From NCBI RefSeq assembly GCF_001029285.1, contig NZ_LDZY01000016.1, forward strand, positions 48,889 to 112,888: a stretch of 64,000 bases of DNA, in the 5' to 3' direction. Positions 27,804 through 36,935 of the stretch are shown here, in pieces. A program made the translations under genes and the position numbers. The notes below the pieces were generated by a model. That model was not told the origin of the DNA, did no database searches, and saw only the letters and a program-made list of their open reading frames with translations. The stretch comes from Desulfosporosinus acididurans (GTDB taxonomy: Bacteria; Bacillota; Desulfitobacteriia; Desulfitobacteriales; Desulfitobacteriaceae). Numbering within the stretch: the stretch's first letter is position 1; each line of letters opens with the position of its first letter.

Positions 27804-27900
27804 CCCTCCGCCGCCTTATAACTTCTGAAAGTTTTAGTTTAACTCCATGGTGCGTGGCTTTAAGCCCTCCTTTCCCTAGCACAAATTGGAGGTTTTCACA

Positions 27901-28923
27901 ATGGAAAAAATCAAGGTTCAAGATTCTGTTGGCGCTGTCTTAATTCATGACATGACTCAAATTATTCCTGGTGTCACAAAAGGTCCGCGATTTCGCAAGG
28001 GACATGTCGTCCGTGAAGAAGATATCCCTATTCTGCTGAGCATGGGAAAGGAACACATTTATGTTTGGGATCAAAATCCCGGTCTGATTCATGAGAATGA
28101 AGCAGCAGACCGACTTGCTAAAGCGGCTTGCGGACCGGGACTCACCCTTGACGAACCCAAAGAAGGAAAAATCACATTCACCGCCGCCCACGACGGACTC
28201 CTTTATATCTCTGAAGACGGTATTCTAGCCTTAAATTCCTTGGAATACATTATCCTTGCTACGCTTCACAATCATCGTCCTGTCAAAAAAGGCACTAAGG
28301 TTGCCGGTACTCGTGTTGTTCCTCTGATGATTGACGAGAAGGTGATCCTAGAAGCTGAACGAATTGCCAAAACGTTTTCAACCCCGCTCCTTGAAGTTCG
28401 TCCTTTGAAATCATTCAAAGTGGGCATTGTCACTACAGGCAATGAAATCTATCATGGAAGAATCCAAGATAAGTTTGGCCCTGTCCTCCGTGCCAAAGTC
28501 GAAGCTTGGGGCTCTGAAGTACTGAAGCAAACTTTTGCCAGCGATGATATCTCTCTGATTCAAAACTCTATCCAAGATCATTTAGATCAGGGTGCGGACA
28601 TGATCCTGGTCAGCGGCGGTATGTCGGTAGATCCGGATGATGTAACACCCACAGCCATCAAAGAAATGGGCGCGGAGCTCATCTCCTATGGTGCTCCTGT
28701 TTTGCCCGGCGCCATGTTTTTAGTGGCCTATATTAATGATGTTCCGATTCTGGGATTACCTGGATGTGTTATGTATTCTAAGACGACTGCATTTGACCTG
28801 TTTGCTCCACGTCTGCTGACTGGAGAGCGGCTGTCACGCCGTGATATCGTCAAGGCAGGTCATGGCGGGCTTTGTCTTGACTGTCCTGTCTGTTCTTACC
28901 CTCATTGTTCCTTCGGCAAGTGA
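27901..28923 (+). CDS. MoeA/MogA-type molybdopterin-binding protein with C-terminal Cys cluster
   Basis: A 340-aa protein. The MoCF-biosynthesis fold lies in residues 170-310 (KVGIVTTGNEIYHGRIQD, ILVSGGMSVDPDDVTPTAI, GAPVLPGAMFLVAY, LPGCVMYSKTTAFD). The last 20 residues carry four cysteines (CLDCPVCSYPHC) not found in ordinary MoeA. The N-terminal part differs from MoeA. Start ATG 27901 after GGAGG; an in-frame TTG five codons earlier overlaps the ribosome site. Divergent from the aldehyde oxidoreductase operon and likely part of the same system, perhaps handing over the Mo cofactor. Confidence 0.88.
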   Translation: MEKIKVQDSVGAVLIHDMTQIIPGVTKGPRFRKGHVVREEDIPILLSMGKEHIYVWDQNPGLIHENEAADRLAKAACGPGLTLDEPKEGKITFTAAHDGLLYISEDGILALNSLEYIILATLHNHRPVKKGTKVAGTRVVPLMIDEKVILEAERIAKTFSTPLLEVRPLKSFKVGIVTTGNEIYHGRIQDKFGPVLRAKVEAWGSEVLKQTFASDDISLIQNSIQDHLDQGADMILVSGGMSVDPDDVTPTAIKEMGAELISYGAPVLPGAMFLVAYINDVPILGLPGCVMYSKTTAFDLFAPRLLTGERLSRRDIVKAGHGGLCLDCPVCSYPHCSFGK

Positions 28924-28955
28924 ATAAGTCGTGCACATAATCTGTCAAGAACTTC

Positions 28956-28991
28956 AAAGCCCAACCTTCTGAAATTCTAAGTTGGGCTTTT
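28956..28991 (+). terminator. Terminator after the molybdopterin-binding gene
   Basis: 10-bp perfect arms AAAGCCCAAC (28956-28965) and GTTGGGCTTT (28981-28990), followed by TTTT. Confidence 0.85.
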
Positions 28992-29116
28992 GAGGTTTCA
29001 TAAAGGCTATGTCATTCAGTTTTCACCATATTATTATTACAAAATAATTTATTTTTATTAAAATTAATAAAACTTAAGTTCAAATGGTCTTAATATAATA
29101 GTTTGAAAAATAAAAA

Positions 29117-29166
29117 TGTTCCATTTCTGATCTTAGTGTTCATTATTAGTGTTCCAAAATGGAACG
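29117..29166 (+). promoter_or_regulatory. TGTTCC/TGTTCA/TGTTCC site before the sigma-54 activator gene
   Basis: TGTTCC (29117), TGTTCA (29137) and TGTTCC (29150); the outer half-sites are 33 bases apart, exactly as upstream of the alcohol dehydrogenase. The last site continues as a palindrome GTTCCAAAATGGAAC (29151-29165). It suggests autoregulation. The rest of the 340-base gap between 28924 and 29265 is AT-rich and holds no gene. Confidence 0.75.
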
Positions 29167-29265
29167 TTTTAATTAGTATTGCATAGTTGTTTGTTTAGAA
29201 TATTTGTGTTATTCTGTCAAGATAAGATCCTCATCAACTTTAATGCTAGAGAGAGGGGAAAGAGT

Positions 29266-31137
29266 ATGAGCAACCATTGGAATCGTTTCATCAATGGGGA
29301 GAGCGTCGAATCGGAAGTAACTCCTTCCATCTATCGTTCCTGGCAGCGAAGTATTGAATTTCAAGTTGATCATAGGCTAATTACGAATCAGGATATTCTC
29401 TCAAAGCCCCGTCTTACAGAGCGTCGTGAAGCCCAAGAATCATTAATCCGAGCCGGCGAAACAGTTTTGCCTTATATCTTCAGTTTGTTGGGAAGCAATA
29501 AATATACAGTATTGCTTTGTGACAACGAGGGATATATTATCGAAGCTACCGGCGATGATTCTTTTATGAGTAAAGCCCAAAAAGTATATCTAAGTCCCGG
29601 AGCCAGTTGGCGTGAAGAAATAAGAGGAACCAACGCCATCGGAACTGCACTCCGAGATAATGCCCCCATCTCTGTTTTTGGTTGGGAACATTTTGTACGT
29701 GACAATCATTTTTTGGCATGCTGGGCAGCCCCAATTCAAAACACAGCAGGAGCACCTCTCGGCGTTTTTGATATTAGCGGTGAAGTCGCTGAAGATCGTG
29801 AAAAAATCCTCAGAATTGCTCGGATGGGGGCAAGCATGATCGAAAAAAATCTACAGCTTCTTGAGTTACAAGATCAACTGGAATTTTATCAAGAAGGTGC
29901 AAAGTTAGCCTCATCACTTTTAAATCAGGGATTTCTAGCTATTGATCGAAACGGGATCATTACAAACATCAACACTTTAGGGGCTGCACTTCTCGGGCGC
30001 AAACAAGAGGAAATTATCGGACAGCTTGCCGCAGATATTTTTAGTTCACCCAAAGGTTGGATGTTAAGCGGGCGTTCCTTAAACCTGAAAATAAAAAATA
30101 GCTACGGAAATGAGATATCTTCCCATCTGAAACAGGTTATTAATGATAAAGGCTATTCGTTAGGTGCAGTAGGGACTCTTCAAGTTACAACAGAATCATC
30201 TGCTGTGACCAATAACACCTTATGGATTGGGCATGGTGAGAATACTCAGCGAACCTTGGCAAGGGCTTCCAAAGTTGCTGCCACTCACTCATCCGTACTA
30301 ATTCACGGAGAAAGTGGAACCGGAAAAGAAATTATCGCCCAGACAATCCATCAACTTAGCCCACGACGAGATGGGCCCTTTATTGCTCTAAATTGTGCTT
30401 CACTGTCTTCTTCACTTGTTGAAAGTGAGCTTTTTGGGTATGTCGAAGGCGCCTTCACCGGAGCACGCCGTGGTGGAAATCCCGGAAAATTTGAATTAGC
30501 GGACAAGGGAACCATTTTCTTGGATGAAATCGGCGATATGCCCTTAAATGTACAGGTAGCCCTACTTCGCGCACTTCAGGAAAAAGAAGTCTGCCGAATC
30601 GGAGATACGAAAACAAAGAAAATTGACGTACGAGTTATTGCAGCATCACACAAAGATCTTTCCGCTCTTGTGGCAAGTAAGCGTTTTCGACTTGACTTGT
30701 ACTATCGTTTGAAAGTTGTGACTTTAGATTTACCTCCGCTGCGCGAACGGGTGGAAGATATTAGAGATTTAGTCCCCCATTTCATTCACAAAGCCAGTAC
30801 GTCCTTTGGAATTCAAGTCATCGGAATTCAAGAAGAAGTATATCCTTACTTGCTGGCCCAAAAATGGCCGGGTAATGTCCGTGAACTCGAGAATTGCATT
30901 GAAAGTATGGTTGCACTCGCCGAAGGTCCCATTTTAACCGTTGCAGATCTACCCGATGAATTTAAACAAACTGGCACACAAACTGAACCTGAACCTTTAC
31001 TTGAGCAACAGACTAAACATGCAATCCTCTATGCACTTACTCAAACCAAAGGAAAAATAGCTCCGGCTGCCAAACTTCTCGGTATTGGAAGGAATACCCT
31101 CTACCGAAGGATGAAAGAAATGAATATACACATATAA
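29266..31137 (+). CDS. Sigma-54-dependent activator, AcoR type (GAF-PAS-AAA+-Fis)
   Basis: A 623-aa enhancer-binding protein. A GAF sensor domain (about 60-200, with WREEIRGTNAIGTAL typical of AcoR relatives) is followed by a PAS domain (about 215-320, GFLAIDRNGIITNIN). The AAA+ domain runs from about 325 to 560: Walker A GESGTGKEI, the sigma-54 contact loop GAFTGA intact, Walker B TIFLDEIGDM. A Fis-type helix-turn-helix ends the protein (KIAPAAKLLGIGRNTLYRR). Start ATG 29266 after GAGAGGGG; the frame opens 29 codons earlier without a ribosome site. Likely controls the alcohol dehydrogenase and itself through shared TGTTCC sites. Confidence 0.93.
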   Translation: MSNHWNRFINGESVESEVTPSIYRSWQRSIEFQVDHRLITNQDILSKPRLTERREAQESLIRAGETVLPYIFSLLGSNKYTVLLCDNEGYIIEATGDDSFMSKAQKVYLSPGASWREEIRGTNAIGTALRDNAPISVFGWEHFVRDNHFLACWAAPIQNTAGAPLGVFDISGEVAEDREKILRIARMGASMIEKNLQLLELQDQLEFYQEGAKLASSLLNQGFLAIDRNGIITNINTLGAALLGRKQEEIIGQLAADIFSSPKGWMLSGRSLNLKIKNSYGNEISSHLKQVINDKGYSLGAVGTLQVTTESSAVTNNTLWIGHGENTQRTLARASKVAATHSSVLIHGESGTGKEIIAQTIHQLSPRRDGPFIALNCASLSSSLVESELFGYVEGAFTGARRGGNPGKFELADKGTIFLDEIGDMPLNVQVALLRALQEKEVCRIGDTKTKKIDVRVIAASHKDLSALVASKRFRLDLYYRLKVVTLDLPPLRERVEDIRDLVPHFIHKASTSFGIQVIGIQEEVYPYLLAQKWPGNVRELENCIESMVALAEGPILTVADLPDEFKQTGTQTEPEPLLEQQTKHAILYALTQTKGKIAPAAKLLGIGRNTLYRRMKEMNIHI

Positions 31138-31171
31138 GAAGTTCTTCTTCAGTTGAAAATAACAACAATTG

Positions 31172-31220
31172 ATTACAAAAACATCCCAGAGACCTGGTAT
31201 CTCTAGGATGTTTTTGTAAT
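31172..31220. terminator. Strong bidirectional terminator
   Basis: 15-bp perfect arms ATTACAAAAACATCC (31172-31186) and its complement (31206-31220), with an inner AGAGA/TCTCT stem. It separates the activator gene from the small convergent gene. Confidence 0.85.
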
Positions 31221-31237
31221 TTTGCCCACTTATTCAA

Positions 31238-31372
31238 TTAGTGAATCGTATCAGTGTTTTTGGAAGTGACACGAAACAATTTGTATCCAACACTTGGTAC
31301 ATTGTAATTACGGATAAGATTCAAGTGATTGGAACCATTGTATTTTGTTACGTTCGTAGAGCGATTGTTCAT
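31238..31372 (-). CDS. Small hypothetical protein, 44 aa
   Basis: The minus strand has AGGAGG ten bases before ATG 31372 and then 44 codons to TAA at 31238. The product is rich in Asn, Thr and Ser and basic (starts MNNRSTNVTKYNG, ends VTSKNTDTIH). No transmembrane segment, no Cys, no recognised family. The good ribosome site and the terminator just beyond the stop support a real gene. Function unknown. Confidence 0.55.
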   Translation of the reverse strand: MNNRSTNVTKYNGSNHLNLIRNYNVPSVGYKLFRVTSKNTDTIH

Positions 31373-31508
31373 TAAACGATAACCTCCTATTGCAAATTAT
31401 TGTTAAAGTTATATAGCAAAATATACTTATATACTTTCTCAATAACTTTAAATATAGTATGGTAAGTTTTATGAATTTTTAGAGTAATGGAGGCCAACAA
31501 ATTTTGGT

Positions 31509-32312
31509 TCAGCCCCTTGTATTAGCCATTAATATATTAATGTCATCTAATCTATTAAATAATTTGCTATAGTTATCTAATAACGCTTTCTCTTTAACTC
31601 TTAATCCAGAGTTATAAAAAATTATATTGCCATTTCCTTCGTTTGTGGAGTTCATTTCTTCCAAAGTTCGTTTTAAGTTTCTCACAGTTCCTATGTTTCC
31701 ATCAATTATATTAGTATTTGATGGTAGTACTTTCCTGAACATATCTTTATAAAAAGAAAAATGAGTGCAACCTAAAACTATAGTTTCATAGTTGCTTAAA
31801 TCAAATTTTGATAATTGTTCTTGAAGGTAAGGTAATACTTTTTCTTCACTAAACTCAAATCCTTCGGAAAATTGGACTAACCCTGAAAGTGATAATAAAT
31901 CAACAATATGTTCATTATCTAATTTTGTAATAAGATTTTGTAGTTTGTCTTCCTTTAGAGTCAAAGCGGTGGCTGTTACCAAAATCCGTTTCGTTACATC
32001 TTTATTTTTCTCAAAGGCTGGTTTTACAGCAGGCTCCATTCCTATAATTGGAATATCAAATTTAGACCTCAAATCATCGATTGCCACACTTGTAGCAGTA
32101 TTACAGGCAATAACTATTGCTTTAACTCCTTGTTGGGCAATAAATTCTATAGCATTAAGAACATATTGTTTAACTTCGTCTTTCGGCTTCGGCCCATACG
32201 GAACATTTAATGTATCCGCATAGTATAAATAATCCTCATTGGGCAACATTTTAAGTGCCTCATATAATACTGTAATACCTCCCACCCCAGAATCAAAAAA
32301 ACCTATTTTCAT
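31509..32312 (-). CDS. murI: Glutamate racemase
   Basis: A 267-aa Asp/Glu racemase family enzyme making D-glutamate for peptidoglycan. It begins KIGFFDSGVGGITVL, has the first catalytic Cys in VIACNTATSVA (about 71) and the second in VLGCTHFSFY (about 182). YADTLNVPYGPK is also characteristic. ATG 32312 follows GGAGG. The gene is more AT-rich than its neighbours, and it stands alone, which may point to transfer or to a second racemase copy. Confidence 0.93.
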   Translation of the reverse strand: MKIGFFDSGVGGITVLYEALKMLPNEDYLYYADTLNVPYGPKPKDEVKQYVLNAIEFIAQQGVKAIVIACNTATSVAIDDLRSKFDIPIIGMEPAVKPAFEKNKDVTKRILVTATALTLKEDKLQNLITKLDNEHIVDLLSLSGLVQFSEGFEFSEEKVLPYLQEQLSKFDLSNYETIVLGCTHFSFYKDMFRKVLPSNTNIIDGNIGTVRNLKRTLEEMNSTNEGNGNIIFYNSGLRVKEKALLDNYSKLFNRLDDINILMANTRG

Positions 32313-32428
32313 CTCTAGCCTCCAAAATAACGATTATTGGTCTCATATCCGTTCTATTCCAGGATCTGTACTGACCTGTATTGGCATTCACCATACTTTA
32401 TCAGTGTGTGCCCAAGGTATCGTTAATC

Positions 32429-34003
32429 TTAATACTCACCGTTAGCGATTTGACGGCTGGTATCATCTATTTCTTCGGTTCGATATCCGGAATGCAGACC
32501 CCACATAAAGGCTAATAGACTAACAATAGCAAAAACGATTGTATCGTAAGGAGCAGGAATGATGTTCTTGCCTCCAAATGATTTACTGCCAGCGTATGAA
32601 AAGACTATAATGAAGACTAAATACACGGCGAGCCACAGACCAGAACGGATATGACGGGACCGAAAATTTCCTTTGCAGTAATAATAGAAATAAATCAAAA
32701 GACCGACGACGACAGATCCCAGGGCGTAGCCGGTATTGGGCCAACCGGTCCAGTAAACGATTAGCCCGGCAACGATAAAGGCCAGAGGGGATAGAACAGA
32801 TAAGCCAAAAATGTTGATGGGTCGCGGAATTTCCGGGGCTGTGCGTCGAAGGACGCTGGTAGCTACGGGTCCCAGAAGGTAACTGATTACTCCTGTAACC
32901 GAAACGAAAGCGATAATTTTATTCCAGGAAGAAAAAGGAAGGAGAGTAAGCAGGCCGACGATGAGGTTAAAGTATAAAGCATTAACAGGGATGCGCCATT
33001 TGGGATGGATTTTGCTAAATAGTTTAGGCATGTAGCCATTTTCTGCCATAGCATAAATTCCTCGAGCGGTAGACGCAGTGTAGACCAGGCCTGTTCCCGC
33101 CGGAGAGATCATTGCATCGGCTTGCAGGACAATCGCTAACCAGCCGATGTTGACGGCTGCGGCCAGCTGAGCGAAAGGAGCATCCAAACTCAAAGAAGAC
33201 CAGCCTTTGCTCAACATTGCAGGAGTGAGACTTCCTACGAAAGCTATTTCCAATAAAACATAAATACCGACACAGATAAGAACCGTCAGGATAAGGGCAA
33301 GCGGCAGATCTCGCTTTGGATTACGGGATTCCCCCGCTAATTCCACCGGCTGACGGAAGCCCTGGAGGGAGAAAATGATCCCCGAACTACCGACCGCCAT
33401 CAAGGTCGAGGAAAATCCACTGGGGAAAAATCCCCCATGACTGGTAAAGTTGCTGCTATGAAAACCAAAAGCCATGATTAAGACAGCCGTTAGAACAGGA
33501 ATAACAAATTTGATCCAGGTAATACTTGTATTAACACGAGCAAAGAGTTTTACACCAAAGTAATTGAGAATGAAAAAAAGCACCGTTAGAAGAATGGAGA
33601 CTAAAAGACCGCTCAGAGTAAGCAATCCTGTATTAGTATTATAGAGAATATGTACAAAATTATTGGCATATTGGGTGATCGCTTCAGCCTCAGCAGGTGG
33701 AGTAGCAACCCAGCTTAACCATCCTCCCCACCCTATGATAAAGCTGACCAGGCTTCCATGAGAATATTGTGGGTATCGGACTGTGCCTCCAGCTTCCGGA
33801 AGCATCCCCCCTAACTCAGCATAAACTAGGGCCATGAGAATGACGGCTATACCACCCACAATCCAGGAGATTATGGCTGAGGGCCCGGCAACTGCTGCCG
33901 CAGCTTGAGAGGCTAGGAGCCAGCCAGAACCGATAATGCCGCCTACTCCGGCAAATGTTAAATCTAAAAGAGATAAATCACGTTTTAATTTTGATTGTTG
34001 CAT
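32429..34003 (-). CDS. APC-family amino acid permease
   Basis: A 524-aa membrane protein with about 12 helices. The N-terminal DLTFAGVGGIIGSGWLL carries the unwound helix-1 GIIGSGW motif of amino acid-polyamine-organocation transporters. The start chosen is ATG 34003 (MQQSKLKRDLS), 12 bases after GGAGG; an earlier in-frame ATG at 34024 abuts the ribosome site directly. The C-terminus ends with a soluble tail (RTEEIDDTSRQI). Substrate not determinable. Its neighbours give no operon context. Confidence 0.88.
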   Translation of the reverse strand: MQQSKLKRDLSLLDLTFAGVGGIIGSGWLLASQAAAAVAGPSAIISWIVGGIAVILMALVYAELGGMLPEAGGTVRYPQYSHGSLVSFIIGWGGWLSWVATPPAEAEAITQYANNFVHILYNTNTGLLTLSGLLVSILLTVLFFILNYFGVKLFARVNTSITWIKFVIPVLTAVLIMAFGFHSSNFTSHGGFFPSGFSSTLMAVGSSGIIFSLQGFRQPVELAGESRNPKRDLPLALILTVLICVGIYVLLEIAFVGSLTPAMLSKGWSSLSLDAPFAQLAAAVNIGWLAIVLQADAMISPAGTGLVYTASTARGIYAMAENGYMPKLFSKIHPKWRIPVNALYFNLIVGLLTLLPFSSWNKIIAFVSVTGVISYLLGPVATSVLRRTAPEIPRPINIFGLSVLSPLAFIVAGLIVYWTGWPNTGYALGSVVVGLLIYFYYYCKGNFRSRHIRSGLWLAVYLVFIIVFSYAGSKSFGGKNIIPAPYDTIVFAIVSLLAFMWGLHSGYRTEEIDDTSRQIANGEY

Positions 34004-34029
34004 TTTGCAAAACATCCTCCTCAAGCTTG

Positions 34030-34052
34030 ATCCAATCGTAAGACTCCCACTT
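34030..34052 (-). repeat. Family A repeat fragment (half palindrome)
   Basis: atccaatcgtaagactcccactt is an exact 23-base match, in inverse orientation, to 57242-57264. Here only one arm of the hairpin is intact. It lies just upstream of the APC permease gene. Confidence 0.75.
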
Positions 34053-34467
34053 CTATAAGCTGGAATAATTCATTGGGATGGATAGAAAATCTTAGTACAA
34101 GAGCTATTAGTGATCATTTTTAATATTTTGCGTATTTCACCTTCTTATAAACATTTTTCGAATATTTTTTCATGATTTACACTGATAATAACAAATTATA
34201 TTATAATTTATAAATTTTAAAGTTTAAAGCTTAACCAGTATAACCCAATCGTTGGATATTGGCAAAACTTATAGAAACATCCCCCATCAAAAGATGATTT
34301 GGGATTAAGCAAATCGAAGAACAATGCAGATTTAATACGCATAACTAATTATGATAAAAGTACCTCTGAATAATGAGCTTGTTAGGAGAATATTCGCTGT
34401 AAATACCCCATTATGGTGCTATATATTCTGGTATTAAAGGATTAATATTATTAACAGTTATATAAAC
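34053..34467. other. Gene-free AT-rich stretch
   Basis: Between the permease repeat and the riboswitch. It is strongly AT-rich and should contain the promoters of the divergent permease and potassium transporter genes. I see no open frame with a ribosome site and no conserved RNA. Confidence 0.5.
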
Positions 34468-34600
34468 AATCGCTGAATTCTTAGGAAGCGGGGGAACCAT
34501 ATAAGGGCTATTGATTTAGCCCAATGGGGTGAATCACAGCGTGTGACGGGTTATTTCTTTCGACCCGAATCCGACAGCTAACCTCGCAGGCGTTGAAAGG
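34468..34600 (+). ncRNA. c-di-AMP riboswitch (ydaO-yuaA type)
   Basis: The aptamer shows the hallmark blocks in order: cgctgaattcttag, gcgggggaacc, ggggtgaatc, then acccgaatccgacagctaac and ctcgcaggcg closing the first helix with cgctg. It lies 126 bases before a potassium transporter, a known target class. In this class, c-di-AMP binding usually turns expression off. Confidence 0.93.
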
Positions 34601-34610
34601 AGGGGGAAAA

Positions 34611-34670
34611 CAAACCATACCAGCTGGTTTGTTTACATACTTTTATACACTGACCCCAAATGGGGTTTTT
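34611..34670 (+). terminator. Riboswitch expression platform
   Basis: A hairpin CAAACCA/TGGTTTG (34611-34617 and 34625-34631) is followed by an intrinsic terminator CCCCAAATGGGG (34654-34665) with a T-run. Together they fit a terminator-type off switch. No alternative pairing was computed. Confidence 0.75.
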
Positions 34671-34725
34671 CTTTTGGTATTAATCAGACAGAGCTAAACT
34701 ATAAAGTGATATGAAAGGATAGATA

Positions 34726-36732
34726 ATGGAAAAGGAATTGCATTTCTGTAAAGAACGACCATTAACTATTGCGGGTATGCTCGTAACCATCGGTGTTGTT
34801 TATGGTGATATTGGTACATCACCCTTATATGTAATGAAGGCGTTAATTGAAGGAAACGGACAATTAAATTCAATAACCAACGAGTTTATATACGGTTCCA
34901 TTTCCCTTATTTTCTGGACTATTACCTTACTTACTACTATTAAGTACGTCCTTATCACACTTAGAGCAGACAATCATGGGGAAGGTGGCATCCTCGCACT
35001 ATATTCACTAATCCGAAGAAGACGTGCTTGGTTTATTGTCCCGGCTATGATTGGGGCAGCAGCCCTTTTAGCAGACGGTATTTTAACTCCGGCAGTTACC
35101 GTCACAAGTGCAGTAGAAGGATTAAAATGGATTCCCGCCTATACTAATAATTTTGGTTCAAATCAATCCACCGTAATTATAATTACCATTTTTATTCTTT
35201 GCGTTCTATTCCTCCTGCAACGTTCCGGGACCGAGATATTAGGACGATTATTCGGACCAATTATGCTTTTATGGTTTCTTATGCTGGCCGTTCTGGGCAT
35301 AATTCATATTTCAGGGAACCTGAATATACTGAAATCACTATCTCCATACTATGGAATTAAATTGTTGTTTAGTGATCAAAACAAAGCTGGGTTTGCGATC
35401 TTGGGCAGCGTATTCTTGGCCACTACAGGTGCTGAAGCATTGTATTCCGATCTAGGGCACGTTGGACGGAAAAACATTTACGGAACTTGGCCTTTCGTTA
35501 AAATCTGCCTGCTTCTGAACTATTTCGGGCAAGGGGCTTGGGTGCTGCAGATTAAAGATAACCCTGGAATGCAGCATATGTTTGATTTTAATCCTTTTTT
35601 TGGTCTGATTCCGGAAAACTTTCGTATTATTGGTGTCATTTTAGCAACTCTTGCAGCGATTATTGCTTCTCAAGCTTTAATTAGTGGATCCTATACACTC
35701 GTTTCAGAAGCAATTAAATTAGATTTATTGCCGAGATTAAAGATTCATTATCCGGCTTTGTCAAAAGGTCAAATGTACATTCCAATCGTCAATCACCTTT
35801 TGATGCTTTCTTGTATCGGAGTGGTTCTATACTTCCAAACTTCTTCACACATGGAAGCAGCCTATGGATTAGCAATTACAATTACGATGTTGATGACTAC
35901 AATCTTGTTGTTCAATTGGCTTATTAAGAAAAGGGTATCCCGGTTGCTCTCACTTCTCGTGCCCATTATTTTTGGTACAATAGAAACTTGTTTTTTCCTT
36001 TCAAGTGCAGCGAAGTTTTTTCGCGGCGGTTTTATAACAGTGTTTATTGCTGCCCTAATTTTAATACAAATGATTTTATGGTATAAAGCGACTATTTTTG
36101 AAAAAATGGTGATAAAAGAAGTTTCACTGAAAGATTATATTGATAAACTTGGAATGCTTAGAAATGATGAACATTTTCCGATATATGCTACGAACCTGGT
36201 TTATTTAACCAATAAGTCCAAACCAGGAAAAGTAGACAAGGAAATTATTTACTCGATTTTGGATAAAAGGCCAAAAAGAGCAGAAGTTTATTGGTTTATC
36301 AATGTTCAGGTCACCGATGAACCGAGGTCTATGACCTATACTGTTGAAAACTTTGGCACCGATTATGTTTTTAAGATTCAACTTCGTTTAGGATTTAGGG
36401 TTGAACAAAAAGTGAGCAGGTATTTAAGACAAATTGTAACCGATCTTATGAAGTCACACGAAATAAAAGAACAATTGCAATTATATGCTACAAATGATAT
36501 CAATCGTAACATTGGGGATTTCTGTTTTGTTTTAGTACGCGAAGAACTGGCTAATGATAACAGCCTACCTTTATATAAACAACTTATTATGCAATTTAAA
36601 CTTCGCTTAAAGAAAATTACAGTTTCTCCCGTAAGTTGGTTTGGACTGGAACATACTGATGTGAAGGTTGAGCATGTTCCTTTACGTTTAGGAACCCCCA
36701 AGCAAATTAAGCTTAAAAGAGAATCCAGATAA
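34726..36732 (+). CDS. kup: Kup/HAK family potassium transporter
   Basis: A 668-aa potassium uptake protein. Residues 1-455 contain about 12 membrane helices with the family signature GVVYGDIGTSPLYV at about 23 and the GADNHGEGG-like LRADNHGEGGILALY (about 84). A cytoplasmic C-terminal domain (about 460-668) follows. Start ATG 34726 with AAAGGA upstream. Controlled by the c-di-AMP riboswitch, linking it to turgor and potassium homeostasis. Strong terminator 65 bases after the stop. Confidence 0.95.
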   Translation: MEKELHFCKERPLTIAGMLVTIGVVYGDIGTSPLYVMKALIEGNGQLNSITNEFIYGSISLIFWTITLLTTIKYVLITLRADNHGEGGILALYSLIRRRRAWFIVPAMIGAAALLADGILTPAVTVTSAVEGLKWIPAYTNNFGSNQSTVIIITIFILCVLFLLQRSGTEILGRLFGPIMLLWFLMLAVLGIIHISGNLNILKSLSPYYGIKLLFSDQNKAGFAILGSVFLATTGAEALYSDLGHVGRKNIYGTWPFVKICLLLNYFGQGAWVLQIKDNPGMQHMFDFNPFFGLIPENFRIIGVILATLAAIIASQALISGSYTLVSEAIKLDLLPRLKIHYPALSKGQMYIPIVNHLLMLSCIGVVLYFQTSSHMEAAYGLAITITMLMTTILLFNWLIKKRVSRLLSLLVPIIFGTIETCFFLSSAAKFFRGGFITVFIAALILIQMILWYKATIFEKMVIKEVSLKDYIDKLGMLRNDEHFPIYATNLVYLTNKSKPGKVDKEIIYSILDKRPKRAEVYWFINVQVTDEPRSMTYTVENFGTDYVFKIQLRLGFRVEQKVSRYLRQIVTDLMKSHEIKEQLQLYATNDINRNIGDFCFVLVREELANDNSLPLYKQLIMQFKLRLKKITVSPVSWFGLEHTDVKVEHVPLRLGTPKQIKLKRESR

Positions 36733-36796
36733 ACAAAATTTGAGTTTTATGACTAATTTCTTATATTGATCCTCAGTCTATTCTAAATTTAATATG

Positions 36797-36839
36797 CTAC
36801 CCAAAAGCACAGGCAAAACTTGCCTGTGCTTTTGGGTAG
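36797..36839. terminator. 19-bp perfect hairpin terminator after kup
   Basis: Arms CTACCCAAAAGCACAGGCA (36797-36815) and its exact complement (36821-36839) with a 5-base loop. Confidence 0.85.
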
Positions 36840-36873
36840 GTTAACTTTTCGATAAGAAAGCTTTAATCAATCT

Positions 36874-36905
36874 AACTACTCCCACTTGTAAAAGTGGGAG
36901 TAGTT
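36874..36905. repeat. Family A palindrome
   Basis: Perfect 14-bp arms aactactcccactt and aagtgggagtagtt with a 4-base loop. The ACTCCCACTT core recurs at 34043, 57229 and, in degenerate form, 45966. It also lies 31 bases downstream of the ABC transporter ATPase stop and may double as its terminator. Confidence 0.75.
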
Positions 36906-36935
36906 CTGAGTACACACGAATTTCAATCGATAAAT

